NCBI GenBank assembly: GCA_017993775.1
Contig: JAGOMA010000015.1
Location: 1-64,000 of the forward strand
DNA length: 64,000 nt
DNA from: Chloroflexota bacterium
Lineage (GTDB): Bacteria; Chloroflexota; Anaerolineae; Promineifilales; Promineifilaceae
Reading direction: 5' to 3'
This document shows, in pieces, positions 26,137 through 36,616 of the stretch. How positions within the stretch are numbered: the first letter of the stretch is position 1; every line of letters begins with the position of its first letter. The notes beneath the pieces were generated by a model. It made no database searches, had not been told where the DNA came from, and was given only the letters and a program-made list of their open reading frames with translations. The position numbers and the translations under genes were made by a program.

Positions 26137-27771
26137 GTGACTTTTTTGCTTTTTCCGGGGCGTCACCTCTTAAACACATCGTTTCAGGCACGGTATTTGC
26201 AGCAGATATTGCAGATGCCGTTGGCGCAATTGACGTTTTTGGATGGCGCGCCACCGCCAGCTTCTGGGCCACTTGATCAGGTGGTGTTTGCGATTACGTC
26301 CAGCAACCAGGCTGGCTCCCGGTACAATCCGATTCCGCTGCATGTGCGGGCGATTGGGGTGGATCGATTTATACGGCCGTTCGAAGCCACCCTGGCTATC
26401 CATTACCGCATCATCGGCATACCCCATTACCAGCCCACACCCCGCTTCGCCGAATTTACGCTCAAAGAGATCGCCGAACAAACCGAAGGCGGCCTTTGCC
26501 TGACGCCGGATAACTGCGTGGTGTTATGCTCCACCACGGCCGTTATCCGCCAATACCAACAGCTCGGTTTCGCCATTCTCCCGGCCGAACTCAATCATCC
26601 CGACCAACCGCCAACACCCATCGACGTGCTGCAAAAAATGGTCGCCGCCGGTGAAACCTGGACCACCCACCCCGACCTGCGCGATCAGCTTTCATCGGCC
26701 ACCTTCGATCTCTGGCAGGACTTCCCCGACATTCCCCGGCGCATTTTGCGCCTCTGGCGCGACCCGCTGCTCAACGACGAAGGCAGCCTCACCGACGACC
26801 GCAACTACGCCACCTACGCCTATGGCCTGAGCAACCCAGAAATCATCAACCTGAAATATCAGGACATTCAAGATGCCATCGTGCCGGGCAAAATTGTTGA
26901 CGAGGGCTGCGCCGATGGGGCGCTGCTGGCGGCCGTCGCCCAGGATTTTCCCGATTCCGACCTGATTGGTATCGACATTTCCGCTGAATTTATTGCCCGC
27001 TGCCGCGAGCGACAGCGCGCCGGCGATTTTGGCGGGAGTTTTGTCTTTTTCCATCAGCGTAACATCACCCAACCCATTTTTGAGCCGGGCGCGATTCACA
27101 GCACCATTTGCAATTCCACGCTGCATGAATTGTGGTCTTATGGCGATCAGGCGCAAACTATCCACAGCTACCTGGCGTTGAAATTTGCCCAAACGGCCGT
27201 CTCCGGCCGCCTGCTCATTCGCGATGTGATTGGGCCGGAAAACGGCCGTCAGGAAGTTTATCTCTGGCTCAACGATACGGATGGAGCCAACGACGCTGTT
27301 TTTCAGGAATTTGCCAGCCCGGATCTGCTGGCCGAACATCTGCAAAACTTGTCCACCTACGGCCGTTTCCGCCGTTTTGCCCGTGATTTTTTACCCGACA
27401 GGCAAGCTGGTCAACCCGTTGTCCAATACCAGGGAGCGCAGGTAGACGGCCGTCAATACGCCATCTTACCACTGCGCGCCGCCTGCGAATTTATGAGCAA
27501 AAAAGATTATACCGACAACTGGGCCAGCGAAATGCACGAAGAATTTGCTTTCTGGAGCTTCAGCGACTGGAAAACCGCTCTACAAACCGCCGGGTTCCGC
27601 ATTCTGGAAAATCCCAATACCCCTCAAAGCGGCTCCCGCGTGTACACCAACCCCTGGATTGTGCGCCACCGCTGGCAAGGCAAAGTGGCCTTGTTTGTGA
27701 TGAATGCGAACGGCCGTCTCGACCCCTTACCCTATCCGCCCACCAACGTCATCCTCGTGGCAGAAAAATAA
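26137..27771 (+). CDS. Nucleotidyltransferase-like / SAM methyltransferase fusion
   Basis: 544 residues from GTG at 26137 (GGGGG ribosome site), 17 bp after the kinase gene. The C-terminal half is a class I methyltransferase: motif I VDEGCADGALLAAV near residue 253, then DLIGIDISAEF and a late PPTNVILVAEK. The N-terminal 190 residues resemble nicotinamide-mononucleotide adenylyltransferases: FPGRHLLNTSFQARYL at the nucleotide loop, ITSSNQAGSRYNPIPLHVR like the NPFTxxER region, and LCSTTAVIRQY like the ISSTxxR motif. The HxGH catalytic motif is not intact, so catalysis by this half is doubtful. Substrates are unknown. The annotation of the C-terminal domain is firm; that of the N-terminal one is tentative. 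Confidence 0.75.
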   Translation: MTFLLFPGRHLLNTSFQARYLQQILQMPLAQLTFLDGAPPPASGPLDQVVFAITSSNQAGSRYNPIPLHVRAIGVDRFIRPFEATLAIHYRIIGIPHYQPTPRFAEFTLKEIAEQTEGGLCLTPDNCVVLCSTTAVIRQYQQLGFAILPAELNHPDQPPTPIDVLQKMVAAGETWTTHPDLRDQLSSATFDLWQDFPDIPRRILRLWRDPLLNDEGSLTDDRNYATYAYGLSNPEIINLKYQDIQDAIVPGKIVDEGCADGALLAAVAQDFPDSDLIGIDISAEFIARCRERQRAGDFGGSFVFFHQRNITQPIFEPGAIHSTICNSTLHELWSYGDQAQTIHSYLALKFAQTAVSGRLLIRDVIGPENGRQEVYLWLNDTDGANDAVFQEFASPDLLAEHLQNLSTYGRFRRFARDFLPDRQAGQPVVQYQGAQVDGRQYAILPLRAACEFMSKKDYTDNWASEMHEEFAFWSFSDWKTALQTAGFRILENPNTPQSGSRVYTNPWIVRHRWQGKVALFVMNANGRLDPLPYPPTNVILVAEK

Positions 27772-27791
27772 GCCCCAGCCGCTGCCGGGCA

Positions 27792-30700
27792 TCAATTTTC
27801 TACGGCCAGACACGCTTCGCCGCGCAGATATTGCTCGCATTCTCGCGCCGTCATGGGCCGTGTCATGCGCTCCAACGCCCGCTCGAACAACGTAGTCACC
27901 GAGTTCAAATCGTTGATTTGCGCCGTGCCGTCGGCGCTGGCCGTCGCCAGACGGCTGCCATCCGGGCTAAAAACCACACTGTTGACCGGCGCTGTGTGTC
28001 CCAACAACGTCCGCAGCACCTGCCCCGTTTGCGGGTTCCACAACTTGGCCGTTCGGTCCACGCTGGTTGTCGCCAGACGAGCGCCATCCGGGCTAAAGGC
28101 CACGCTGAGTACCGGCCCGGTATGACCAGACAGCGTGCGCAGCAGATCGCCGTTGCCTAAATCCCAAATTTTGGCCGTGCCATCGCCGCCCGCCGTGGCC
28201 AGGCGACGGCCGTCGGCGCTAAAAGCCAGCCCATTCACCGGCCCGCCATGCCCGGCCAATGTCAACACCAGCTCACCTGTCTCCGCCTCCAAAATCACCA
28301 CGCCGCCATTCACATCGCCAATGGCAAACTGGGATTGATCCGGGCTGAACGCGGCGCTGGTGATGGCGGTTTCGTGGCTAAATGTTTGCAGCAAATCACC
28401 GGTCATCACGTTCCAAATGCGCACCTTGCCATCTTCACTGGCCGTCAGCAGGCGCGCGCCGGCGTCATCAAACCGCACCCAGGTTACCGGGCCTTCGTGG
28501 GGCAGCACCGGCAGGCGCACCAATCCGGACGACAAATCCCAGATGCGCGCATAATAATCGGTGCTGCCTGTCGCCAACAGGCTGCCATCCGGGCTAAAAG
28601 CGACGCTTTGCACTGGCGCGTTGTGGTTGCCCAGGCTAAACAGCACCGCGCCAGAATTGGCATTCCACACTTTTGCCGTGCGATCATCACTGGCGGTGGC
28701 CACAAATTGGCCGTCGGCGCTAAACACCACAGCGTTGATGGGGCGTCGATGCCGTGAAAGCACCAGCACGTCCAGACCAGCTTCGGAATTCCAAATGCGC
28801 GCTGTGCTGTCCTGGCTGGCGGTGGCCAATTGGGAGCCATCCGGGCTAAAGGCCACAGCCGACACCGCGCCATTGTGCCCGGACAGGGTGTAAAGCGTCT
28901 GCCCGGTTTCGGCGTCCCACACTTTGGCTGTGCCGTCGCCGCTGGCCGTGGCCATGAGACGGCCGTCTGGACTAAACGCCACATCTGAAACCTGGCTGGC
29001 ATGGCCGATCAGGTTAAACAGCAGTCCTTCGTTCTTAAAATCCCACACACGGGCCACGCCATCGTTGTAGGCCGTGATCACCCGCGCGCCATCCGGGCTA
29101 AAGGCGAGGGCGTTGGCTCCCACGGGGTCTTCCGGGTAGGGATTGGCCGAGTAGACCGGCGAGCCGTTTTCCATGTTCCAAACAATAGTACGGCCGTCGT
29201 CGCCGGCGGAAGCCAGGTAACTGCCATCCTGGTTAAAAGCCACGTCTTGCACCGTCGCGTCATGGCCGTAAAGACGGTACAACGAACGGCGCGTTTCCGT
29301 ATCCCAGACGCGCACGGTGGCGTTCCCGTTGGCGGCCGCCAGATGCAGATTGTCCGGGCTGTAGGCCACGGCGCGAATCGGGCCATCGTTGCCGTTCATC
29401 ACCGCCAGCCGTTCGCCGGTGGCTACGTCGCGCACGATGATGAAGCCATCGTCGCCGCCGGAGGCCAGCCGCTGGCTGTCTGGGCTGAAGGCCAGTCCGT
29501 TGACTACGCGGCTGTGGTCGGTGAAGGTACGTAGTTCGCGCCCGGTTTGGGCGTCCCACAATTTGACGGAATTCTCGTAGCTGGCGGTGGCCAGGAAACG
29601 GCCGTCGGGGCTAAAGGCCACGTCGCTCAACCAATCCGTATGGCCGGAAAGAGTCATTTGCAGCTGCGATGCTTGCAAGGCGCGGTACAGCGCGTCTTCG
29701 GCTTCGGCGGCGGCAGTGCCGTCGATGGGCAGGGTGCGGTTAACAGCTTCGATGGCTAACAGCAGGCCCAACTGTGGATCGCTGGCCAGCTGATCAATCG
29801 AGGCGGCGGCTAATTCGCGGGCGGTTGCCAGGCGGGTTTGGGCTTCGGCTTCGCGGGCGTTGGTTTCGGCCTGGGCGGCGCTGGCTACGGCCGTAGCGCG
29901 GGCAGTCTCGGCTTCGGCGGCGTTGATTTCGGCGACGTCGCGTTGGGTGCGGGCTTCGGCTTCGGCGGTGGCGCGCAGGTTGGCGTCTTGTTGGGCGGCG
30001 ATTTGGGCGGAAACGGCCGTGGCTGCGCTGGCTTCGGCATCCATGCGTAAGGTTTCAGCAATAGAAGCGTTTGCGCGGGCGGTTTCGGCGTTTTGGGCGG
30101 CTGCGGAGGCATTTTGCGCGGCTACCGCGCCATTTCGCGCGGCCCAAAACGCAGCTACCAGGGCCAGCACAAACACCACCGCCAGCGCCACAGATAGCCG
30201 CGCCAGCCGCCGGGCAGAGCGGTCGCTTTCGGCGGCGCGCTGTCGCTCTGCTTCGGCCAGGGCGCGGGCCTGTTCCAATTCGCGCAGCTGCCGTGTTTCG
30301 CGTTCAAGCTGTTCTTTGTGCGCGGCCGTTTCGCTGGCTTCCACAAAGAGCGCTTCCAGAGCGGTCAGGTCTTCGTATTGCAGCGCATCTTCCAACAAAA
30401 CGCCGCGCAGCAGCACGCTGTTGGGTTGGCCAAGCGCATGCCACTGTTCGGCCGTTGTCGCCAGACGGAGGCGCTGGCGCTGCGCCACGCGCGCTTCTTC
30501 AATCCAGCCCACCAGCCGCGGCCAAATCCGCACAATCGACTCGTGGGCCAGACCGACCTGATCATCTTCGGCGCTTGTGCCGGCGATGCGGCGAACAAGG
30601 CGCGCGCCTAACAATTGATCAATTACCCGGCTGATTTGCGCCTGGGGCTTGCGTATTTCCTGGTAAAGAATAGACAGCAGCACACGGTCGGCGGTGATGG

Positions 30701-31910
30701 TTTGCTCGACGGTGGGCCGTACAATGCCCAGTAATACCTGTCGGGCCACGACCCGATCTTCTGGGGAGAGGCCGTCGTAAAAGGCGTCGGCGCTGTTGGC
30801 CAGGGCTTGCCGCCCGCCGCCGATGCGCCGGTAGGCTGCCCAGGTGACGCGGTTGTGGTCGCGGTTTTCCCAAAGTTTAAGCAAGGTAAATTGCAGCAGG
30901 GGCAGGGCGGCCGGTTTACCCAACACTTCGCCTACCAGTTCTTCGACCAGGTTTTCCTCGAATTTCAGGCCGACCAGTTCGGCCGGTTTTTCGATCACTT
31001 CGCGCAGTTCGTTGGCTTTCATGGCCGTGACGCGCACCTGGGCTTTTTCGTATTCGGATTGCAGGGCGGGGATTTGCACCAGGTTGCTTTCCAGGTCGGC
31101 GCGCATGGTGATGACGACGGTGTGCCGCGCTTTGGGCATTTGAATGAGGTTGAGCAGGGTGATGATGAAGGCGCGGCGTTTTTGTTCGTCCTGGCAAATG
31201 GTGAAGATTTCTTCAAATTGGTCGATCAGCAGGACGGCCGGTTCGGAATCGGCCTGATCGATGAGGTTGACGAGGTAGGTGGAATTTTGGGCGCATTGTT
31301 CGGTGACTTCGGTTATCCAATCCATCATGGCGACGCCCTCGGGTTTGAGGACGCGGATGAGGCTGGCCTGGGGGTCTGCGCCGGGGACGATGGGGGCGTA
31401 GTAGCGCCAGTTGCGGCTGCCGTGCAGGGCGCCATCTTGCAATTGGGTGAAAAGCCCGGCCTGGGCGACTGAGGATTTGCCGCTGCCGGAGGGGCCGACG
31501 ATGGCCAGGAAACGGCCGTATTTCAGCTTTTCCACCATTTCTTTGATGAGGGCAGCGCGGCCAAAAAAGAAGGAGTGTTGCGACGCGCCAAAGGTTTGCA
31601 GGCCAAGATACGGACACAACGAGTCGTCCAATTCCGGGGCTAAACCAGGGTCGTATTCGGTTAGATTGGTGTCCGGGGCCGGCCGTCGGGCATGGTATAA
31701 CTCATTGGCCCAATAATCGATCAGATTTTGCGCCTGCCAGCGGTCACTGCGTGTATCTAAAAAAGCGCCGGTGGCTACACCCTGCGCCACAAACTGCTCT
31801 ACTTCGTCTAAAAAAATCTCTAACTGGCCGTCTTTGCTGCGGCGTTCAAGTAAACGACGATGGGTAGTACGCAGTGCGGACAGTGATGGAAAGGCTTCGA
31901 TTTGTTCCAT
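27792..31910 (-). CDS. nSTAND ATPase with transmembrane helix, coiled coil and 14 WD40 repeats
   Basis: 1372 residues from ATG at 31910 (AGGAG 10 bp upstream). Residues 1-75 are a helical N-terminal domain of unknown type. An AAA/STAND NTPase follows, with Walker [10 protein letters not shown] at 139-147 and Walker [11 protein letters not shown] near 225, introduced by CPYLGLQTF and FFFGR as in nSTAND1 proteins. A membrane helix lies at about 570-592, and an Ala/Thr/Glu-rich coiled coil at about 595-720. Residues about 750-1340 contain 14 WD40 repeats of about 42 residues (FSPDGxxLATAS...VWD), enough for two seven-blade propellers. STAND proteins are switch-like signalling or defence ATPases; WD40 propellers act as sensor/autoinhibitory scaffolds. 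Orientation implies that the ATPase and propellers lie on the same side only if the helix is peripheral or paired. Confidence 0.9.
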   Translation of the reverse strand: MEQIEAFPSLSALRTTHRRLLERRSKDGQLEIFLDEVEQFVAQGVATGAFLDTRSDRWQAQNLIDYWANELYHARRPAPDTNLTEYDPGLAPELDDSLCPYLGLQTFGASQHSFFFGRAALIKEMVEKLKYGRFLAIVGPSGSGKSSVAQAGLFTQLQDGALHGSRNWRYYAPIVPGADPQASLIRVLKPEGVAMMDWITEVTEQCAQNSTYLVNLIDQADSEPAVLLIDQFEEIFTICQDEQKRRAFIITLLNLIQMPKARHTVVITMRADLESNLVQIPALQSEYEKAQVRVTAMKANELREVIEKPAELVGLKFEENLVEELVGEVLGKPAALPLLQFTLLKLWENRDHNRVTWAAYRRIGGGRQALANSADAFYDGLSPEDRVVARQVLLGIVRPTVEQTITADRVLLSILYQEIRKPQAQISRVIDQLLGARLVRRIAGTSAEDDQVGLAHESIVRIWPRLVGWIEEARVAQRQRLRLATTAEQWHALGQPNSVLLRGVLLEDALQYEDLTALEALFVEASETAAHKEQLERETRQLRELEQARALAEAERQRAAESDRSARRLARLSVALAVVFVLALVAAFWAARNGAVAAQNASAAAQNAETARANASIAETLRMDAEASAATAVSAQIAAQQDANLRATAEAEARTQRDVAEINAAEAETARATAVASAAQAETNAREAEAQTRLATARELAAASIDQLASDPQLGLLLAIEAVNRTLPIDGTAAAEAEDALYRALQASQLQMTLSGHTDWLSDVAFSPDGRFLATASYENSVKLWDAQTGRELRTFTDHSRVVNGLAFSPDSQRLASGGDDGFIIVRDVATGERLAVMNGNDGPIRAVAYSPDNLHLAAANGNATVRVWDTETRRSLYRLYGHDATVQDVAFNQDGSYLASAGDDGRTIVWNMENGSPVYSANPYPEDPVGANALAFSPDGARVITAYNDGVARVWDFKNEGLLFNLIGHASQVSDVAFSPDGRLMATASGDGTAKVWDAETGQTLYTLSGHNGAVSAVAFSPDGSQLATASQDSTARIWNSEAGLDVLVLSRHRRPINAVVFSADGQFVATASDDRTAKVWNANSGAVLFSLGNHNAPVQSVAFSPDGSLLATGSTDYYARIWDLSSGLVRLPVLPHEGPVTWVRFDDAGARLLTASEDGKVRIWNVMTGDLLQTFSHETAITSAAFSPDQSQFAIGDVNGGVVILEAETGELVLTLAGHGGPVNGLAFSADGRRLATAGGDGTAKIWDLGNGDLLRTLSGHTGPVLSVAFSPDGARLATTSVDRTAKLWNPQTGQVLRTLLGHTAPVNSVVFSPDGSRLATASADGTAQINDLNSVTTLFERALERMTRPMTARECEQYLRGEACLAVEN

Positions 31911-32063
31911 TACAACTGTTCTCCTGACTACCTGCAAATCTACTTTGGGGACTGCGCCCGGTCAATTTTTGGAGCCGGTAGCTGATCCAGGGCGGGATCA
32001 TACGGCAATCCGGGGCAATCATCAACTATGCATTATGTGTGTGACTGCCGGTTAACCTTTTTC

Positions 32064-33314
32064 TCACGCCGCGATGGCAAATAGACACTTGAGGTAGGCT
32101 GCTTCGGGGAAACGAATGGGATGGTCCAGAGCGTGGCCGGTGCGGGCGATTTCACGCAACGGCCGTCCTTCTTCTCGTGCCGTCTGGTGCAGCAAGGCAA
32201 AAAATTCCTCCGCGCTTACCCGGCTGGAGCAAGAAGCCATCACCAACGTGCCGCCGGGACGCAGCACAGCCAGGCCCAGGCGCGCCAGACGAGCGTATGC
32301 GCCCAACGCCCGCGCTGCTTCGGCCTGCTTTTTAGCGAAGGCTGGCGGGTCGATAATCACCAGGTCGAATTGACGGCCGTTTTCTGCCAGCCGCGCCATT
32401 TCCGCAAAAGCGTCGCCGGCGATCAGGTCATGGGTGGCGGCGGCTACGGCCGTATCCGCCCCGTTCAGGGCAAAATTCTCGGCCGCCGCCTGCAAAGCCG
32501 GCCGGCTGAGGTCCAGGCTGGCGACACGGCGCGCGCCGCCGCGCGCCGCGTACAGCGAAAAGCCGCCGGAATAGGCAAACACATTCAGCACATCGCTGCC
32601 GTTGGCCAGGCCCTCTACCCGCGCTCGGTTGTCGCGCTGGTCAAGAAAGAAGCCGGTTTTTTGCCCCTCGATGACGTCGGCGGCAAAATTCAGGCCGTTT
32701 TCGCGGAACACAACCGGACCGGTGAGCGGTGGGCCGGCCAGTATGGTTCCATCGCCCAGCCCAATTTCCGTCAGGCTGGGGCTGATGGCCCGGTTGAGCC
32801 GCAGAACGACGCGTAGGGGGTGGGCAACGGCCGTTAGCCCCGCCAGCACGTCTGCCAGATGTGACAGCCAGGCAGTGGTGTACAACTTTAGCACATAGGT
32901 TTCGGCGTATCGGTCAATCACCAATCCGGGGAACCCGTCGTTCTCGCCGTACACCAGGCGGTAGCCGGTGGTTGACGAGTCTAACAGCGGCTGGCGCAGG
33001 GCGGCCGCCTGCCGCAGGTGTTGTTCCCACCAGGCGGCGTCGATGGTCGCCGAACGGCCGTGATGCAGAATACGCACCCGCAGCGGTGAATCGGGATCAA
33101 ACAGGCCGACGGCCAGGAAGCGGTTTTTTTGGTCGAAAAGGATGGCCAGATCGCCGGAACGGCCGTCCTGGTTTTGGCGGGTGATCGAATCGGCGAACAG
33201 CCAGGGGTGACCTGCGCGCACGGCGCGTTCGGCGGCGGCCGTTACCCGCAAGGCCAGCCGTCTGACCTCTGGCAAAACAAACTGTGCAAGGTTGATAGGA
33301 TCGTTACCAACCAC
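32064..33314 (-). CDS. Class I SAM-dependent rRNA methyltransferase, RlmI/YccW-like
   Basis: 416 residues from GTG at 33314, chosen because GAGAGAGG lies 6 bp upstream; the longer frame would overlap the divergent thrB gene. The N-terminal 75 residues are a PUA-like RNA-binding domain (RAVRAGHPWLFADSI). A linker domain follows, then a Rossmann methyltransferase with VLNVFAYSGGFSLYAARGGA (motif I), VASLDLSRPAL and the catalytic-loop FDLVIIDPPAFAKK. This matches RlmI-type enzymes that make m5C in 23S rRNA, although specificity within the family (COG1092) varies. The ASCSSRVS segment near 370 contains the cysteine expected in this family. Confidence 0.87.
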   Translation of the reverse strand: MVGNDPINLAQFVLPEVRRLALRVTAAAERAVRAGHPWLFADSITRQNQDGRSGDLAILFDQKNRFLAVGLFDPDSPLRVRILHHGRSATIDAAWWEQHLRQAAALRQPLLDSSTTGYRLVYGENDGFPGLVIDRYAETYVLKLYTTAWLSHLADVLAGLTAVAHPLRVVLRLNRAISPSLTEIGLGDGTILAGPPLTGPVVFRENGLNFAADVIEGQKTGFFLDQRDNRARVEGLANGSDVLNVFAYSGGFSLYAARGGARRVASLDLSRPALQAAAENFALNGADTAVAAATHDLIAGDAFAEMARLAENGRQFDLVIIDPPAFAKKQAEAARALGAYARLARLGLAVLRPGGTLVMASCSSRVSAEEFFALLHQTAREEGRPLREIARTGHALDHPIRFPEAAYLKCLFAIAA

Positions 33315-33371
33315 GAAACACCTCTCTCGCAAATTTAACAATCGGCTGACCGCTGATTTTAGCGTAAAATC

Positions 33372-34322
33372 ATGCACCCTATGCAAGCGACTATAACCAT
33401 TCCGGCAACATCTGCAAATCTTGGTCCAGGCTTTGATTGTCTGGGACTGGCTTTAAGTTTGTATCAGACGGTGACGTTTACGACGCGGGAAGAGCCGGGT
33501 CTGCTTATCACCACAACCGGCGAAGACGCGCACAAAATCCCCACGGACGAGAGTAATCTGGTGTTTGAGGCGGCCAATCGTTTGTTGGAGCGGTTTGGGC
33601 AACGGCCGTCTGGCCTGCACATTCACCAGGACAACCAGATTCCCATCGGCAGCGGCTTGGGCAGCAGTTCGTCGGCGGTGTTGGCCGGGTTGTTTGGCGC
33701 CAACGCTTTGTTGGGCAATCCACTCTCGCGCGCCCAAATCTTGCAGGAAGCTACCAATCTGGAAGGACACCCGGACAACGTGGCTCCGGCGGTGCATGGC
33801 GGCCTGATTTTGGGCGTGCAAGAACCGGATGGGCTGTTGGTGGAGCGAATCGACGTGCCGCCGCTGTGCGTGGTAGTGGTTTTGCCCGATTTCCATTTGC
33901 CGACGGCGGAAGCGCGGGCGGCTTTGCCGCAGCAGGTGAGCTTGCAAGACGCCATTTTTAACGCCAGCCGCCTAGGGTTGTTGATTCGGGCCTTGGAAAC
34001 GGCCGCGTATGACAAAATTCGGGCGGCCATGCAAGACCGGCTGCACCAGCCTTATCGGCTGCCGCTGGTTCCTGGCCTGAGCGCCGCTTATGAGGCGGCA
34101 TATGCCGCTGGCGCGGCGGGCGTCGCCCTGAGCGGGGCCGGCCCCAGCCTGATCGCTTTTGCCCCGGCAGGGCACGAGGCGATTGGTAAGGCGATGACGG
34201 CCGTGTTTGCGACGCACCATTTGCCCAGCCGCACCTGGATTTTGACGGTCGACACGCAGGGCAGCCGGGTGGATATAGACAATCCAGCGTTGATCGGCGC
34301 ACAATCCCGATCAAAACCTTAA
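33372..34322 (+). CDS. thrB: Homoserine kinase
   Basis: 316 residues, GHMP kinase superfamily. It begins ATITIPATSANLGPGFDCLG, the classical ThrB N-terminus, and has the ATP-binding loop PIGSGLGSSSSAVLAGL near residue 95 and the C-terminal GVALSGAGPSLIAF motif. It phosphorylates L-homoserine to O-phosphohomoserine for threonine synthesis, which supplies isoleucine precursors. Start at ATG 33372 or the ATG three codons later (33381). A TAAAAT ends two bases before the first ATG, so the mRNA might be leaderless. No thrA or thrC is seen nearby; the gene stands alone between the divergent rRNA methyltransferase and the pdh operon. Confidence 0.95.
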   Translation: MHPMQATITIPATSANLGPGFDCLGLALSLYQTVTFTTREEPGLLITTTGEDAHKIPTDESNLVFEAANRLLERFGQRPSGLHIHQDNQIPIGSGLGSSSSAVLAGLFGANALLGNPLSRAQILQEATNLEGHPDNVAPAVHGGLILGVQEPDGLLVERIDVPPLCVVVVLPDFHLPTAEARAALPQQVSLQDAIFNASRLGLLIRALETAAYDKIRAAMQDRLHQPYRLPLVPGLSAAYEAAYAAGAAGVALSGAGPSLIAFAPAGHEAIGKAMTAVFATHHLPSRTWILTVDTQGSRVDIDNPALIGAQSRSKP

Positions 34323-34362
34323 CGAAATATGTATCATACCTTTGGTTTGGAGCGGATTGCGG

Positions 34363-34622
34363 TATAATCCTGACGTTTAAACTTATCTCTATCAATTTAT
34401 TGATAAAAAGGGGCGCAGATAGGTAGGAAACGGCCGTTGCGCCCAATTTCCACAAACCTATGCGCAGCCCACGCGCAGCCTTTTCACACATTCGTCCTTT
34501 TAAGAAAAGAATTCGCAACCATTCACACGCTTATGTGTTGCCATTTAGTGGCGACAATGGCGTTTCACCGCGTCTCGGCGCATCTTCGTTCTGACAAGAA
34601 ATTATTTTCAGGAGAAACATAA
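34363..34622 (+). promoter_or_regulatory. Promoter and long leader of the pdh operon
   Basis: A perfect TATAAT at 34363-34368, with TTGGTT or TTTGGT 15-16 bp upstream, would start transcription near 34375 and leave a leader of about 250 nt before ATG at 34623. The leader contains a hairpin GGGCGCA...TGCGCCC (34411-34444, its loop including one ACGGCCGT) and further GC-rich pairing around 34535-34570. No known riboswitch was recognised. Confidence 0.5.
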
Positions 34623-35582
34623 ATGGAAAAAGCAACGCTGTTAGAATGGTACCGGCAAATGGTACTCATTCGTCGATTTGAACAACGCTGCTCAGATTTA
34701 TATAGTCTGGGCAAAATCGGTGGCTTCTTACACCTGTACATTGGCCAAGAAGCAGTCGCCGTAGGAACCATCGCGGCCCGCCAGCCGGGCGACCATGTGA
34801 TTACGGCTTACCGTGATCACGCTCACGCCCTGGCTGTGGGCAGCGAAACCGGCCCAGTGCTGGCCGAATTATTGGGCAAAGCAACCGGCGTCAGCAAGGG
34901 CAAGGGCGGCTCCATGCATCTGGCGGACGTGAACCGCCAGTATTGGGGCGGTTATGCCGTGGTTGGCGGCCATGTGCCGTTGGCCACTGGTCTGGCCCTG
35001 GCGGAGCAGTACAAGGGAACCGACAATGCCGTCTTGTGTTATTTTGGCGATGGTTCGACGAATATCGGCTATTTCCACGAATCGCTCAATCTGGCCGGCG
35101 TGTGGGATTTGCCGGTGGTGTTTGTGGCGGAGAATAACCAGTATGGCATGGGAACGGCCGTTGAACGCGCATCGGCCGTCACCCGAATGGTTGATAAAGC
35201 CCCCGCTTACGGCATGGAAGGCAAACAAGTAGACGGCATGGATGTCATGGCTGTGTATGAAGCCACATCCGCTGCTTTGCAAGCCATCCGTGATGGTAAA
35301 GGGCCGCAGTTCCTGGAAATGCTCACCTATCGCTTCGAAGGGCACAGCATGGGCGACCCCTTGCGCTACCGCACCAAAGACGAAGTGGAAAAATGGCGCG
35401 AAGACGACCCCATCGGCATATTGGAACGCTACCTGCTAAAGGAAAACATCGCCGACCGGGAAGAATTGGAAAACCTGGACAAAGGCGTGGAGCAAGAATT
35501 AGTGGATGCCGTTCAGTTTGCTGAAGAATCGCCCTTCCCGGCTTATGAAGAGCTGTTCTCAAACATTTACGTGGAAGATTAA
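34623..35582 (+). CDS. pdhA: Pyruvate dehydrogenase E1 component, alpha subunit
   Basis: 319 residues. The thiamine-diphosphate motif is present as GDGSTNIGYFHESLNLA near 140 and VVFVAENNQYGMGT near 165-178, and the YRDHAHALAVG and GKGGSMHL segments are typical of the alpha subunit of branched E1 enzymes. Together with the E1 beta and E2 genes it forms a 2-oxoacid dehydrogenase complex that converts pyruvate (or possibly acetoin or a branched 2-oxoacid) to an acyl-CoA in the cytoplasm. The ribosome site CAGGAGAAA precedes ATG. It heads the operon after a leader of about 250 nt. Pyruvate versus acetoin specificity is inferred from overall resemblance only. Confidence 0.9.
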   Translation: MEKATLLEWYRQMVLIRRFEQRCSDLYSLGKIGGFLHLYIGQEAVAVGTIAARQPGDHVITAYRDHAHALAVGSETGPVLAELLGKATGVSKGKGGSMHLADVNRQYWGGYAVVGGHVPLATGLALAEQYKGTDNAVLCYFGDGSTNIGYFHESLNLAGVWDLPVVFVAENNQYGMGTAVERASAVTRMVDKAPAYGMEGKQVDGMDVMAVYEATSAALQAIRDGKGPQFLEMLTYRFEGHSMGDPLRYRTKDEVEKWREDDPIGILERYLLKENIADREELENLDKGVEQELVDAVQFAEESPFPAYEELFSNIYVED

Positions 35583-35644
35583 AAGATTAAAGAACGGAGG
35601 CTGGAGTGTAAAAACCCCGCACCCTCTGTTTCTCGGAGAAAACA

Positions 35645-36616
35645 ATGGCCTTTATAACCATGCGACAAGCAATTAGCGATGCGCTGCGCGAAGAAATGAA
35701 GCGCGACGACACTGTTTTTATTATGGGGGAAGAAGTGGGCGTGTGGGGCGGCACTTACGCCGTCACACGTGGCTTTTACGATGAATTTGGCCCACGCCGG
35801 GTGAAAGACACCCCAATTTCGGAAATGGTCATCGGCGGCGCGGCAACCGGCGCGGCCATGAATGGCCTGCGCCCGGTGGCTGAATTTATGACCATCAATT
35901 TTGCCTTTCTGGCTCTGGATGCGATGGTCAACCACGCCGCCAAGGTTCATTATATGTTTGGCGGGCAGATGAAAGCGCCGGTGGTGTTCCGCGCGCCGGG
36001 CGGCGGCGGGCGGCAGTTGGGCGCCACCCACAGCCATACGCCGGACGTGATTTTTGCTCATTTTCCCGGCCTGAAGGTGGTTTCGCCGTCTACGCCCTAT
36101 GACGCCAAAGGGCTGCTGAAAGCGGCTATCCGTTCTGACGACCCGGTGTTGTTTATTGAACACGCGACGTTGTATCAACTGCGCGGCGAAGTGCCGGAAG
36201 GCGACTATATCGTGCCGATGGGCGTTTCTGATGTGAAGCGCGAAGGCACGGATGTGACGCTGGTGGGGTATGCGCAGGGTTTGCAGGTGGCTTTGGAAGC
36301 CGCAGAAAAGCTGGCGCGTGAAGGCGTGAGCGCGGAGGTGGTGGATTTGCGTTCGTTACGGCCGTTAGACATGGGTCCGGTCGTCAAATCCTTCAAGAAA
36401 ACCTTTAAAGCGGTCATTGTGGAAGAGGGGTATCGTTCTTATGGCATCGGCGCGGAGGTGGCGGCGCGGCTGCAAGAAGAGGCGTTCGATTACCTGGACG
36501 CGCCCATCAAACGCGTGGCCCAATTTGAAGTGCCCCTGCCCTACTCGCGTGATTTGGAACAGGCAGCTCTTATCAATGCGGATCGGGTCATTGCTGCTGT
36601 GAAGGAGATTCTCTAA
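35645..36616 (+). CDS. pdhB: Pyruvate dehydrogenase E1 component, beta subunit
   Basis: 323 residues of the transketolase-like beta subunit. Recognisable stretches are FIMGEEVGVWGGTYAVTRG, the DTPISEMVIGGAATGAAMNG region that forms part of the cofactor pocket, and the C-terminal transketolase domain with VVDLRSLRPLDMGPV and EEGYRSYGIGAEVAARL. It pairs with the alpha subunit 62 bp upstream to make the E1 heterotetramer that decarboxylates the 2-oxoacid and reductively acetylates the lipoyl group of E2. Its stop overlaps the E2 start by one base (TAATG), implying coupled translation. Confidence 0.93.
   Translation: MAFITMRQAISDALREEMKRDDTVFIMGEEVGVWGGTYAVTRGFYDEFGPRRVKDTPISEMVIGGAATGAAMNGLRPVAEFMTINFAFLALDAMVNHAAKVHYMFGGQMKAPVVFRAPGGGGRQLGATHSHTPDVIFAHFPGLKVVSPSTPYDAKGLLKAAIRSDDPVLFIEHATLYQLRGEVPEGDYIVPMGVSDVKREGTDVTLVGYAQGLQVALEAAEKLAREGVSAEVVDLRSLRPLDMGPVVKSFKKTFKAVIVEEGYRSYGIGAEVAARLQEEAFDYLDAPIKRVAQFEVPLPYSRDLEQAALINADRVIAAVKEIL

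Noticed and set aside
27792..31910. Defence island around the nSTAND gene
   Set aside because: Neighbours are metabolic and signalling genes; no nuclease, toxin or phage-related gene is adjacent.
34437..34622. 61-residue frame ending at the pdhA start
   Set aside because: No ribosome site, atypical composition and no family resemblance; more likely leader RNA.
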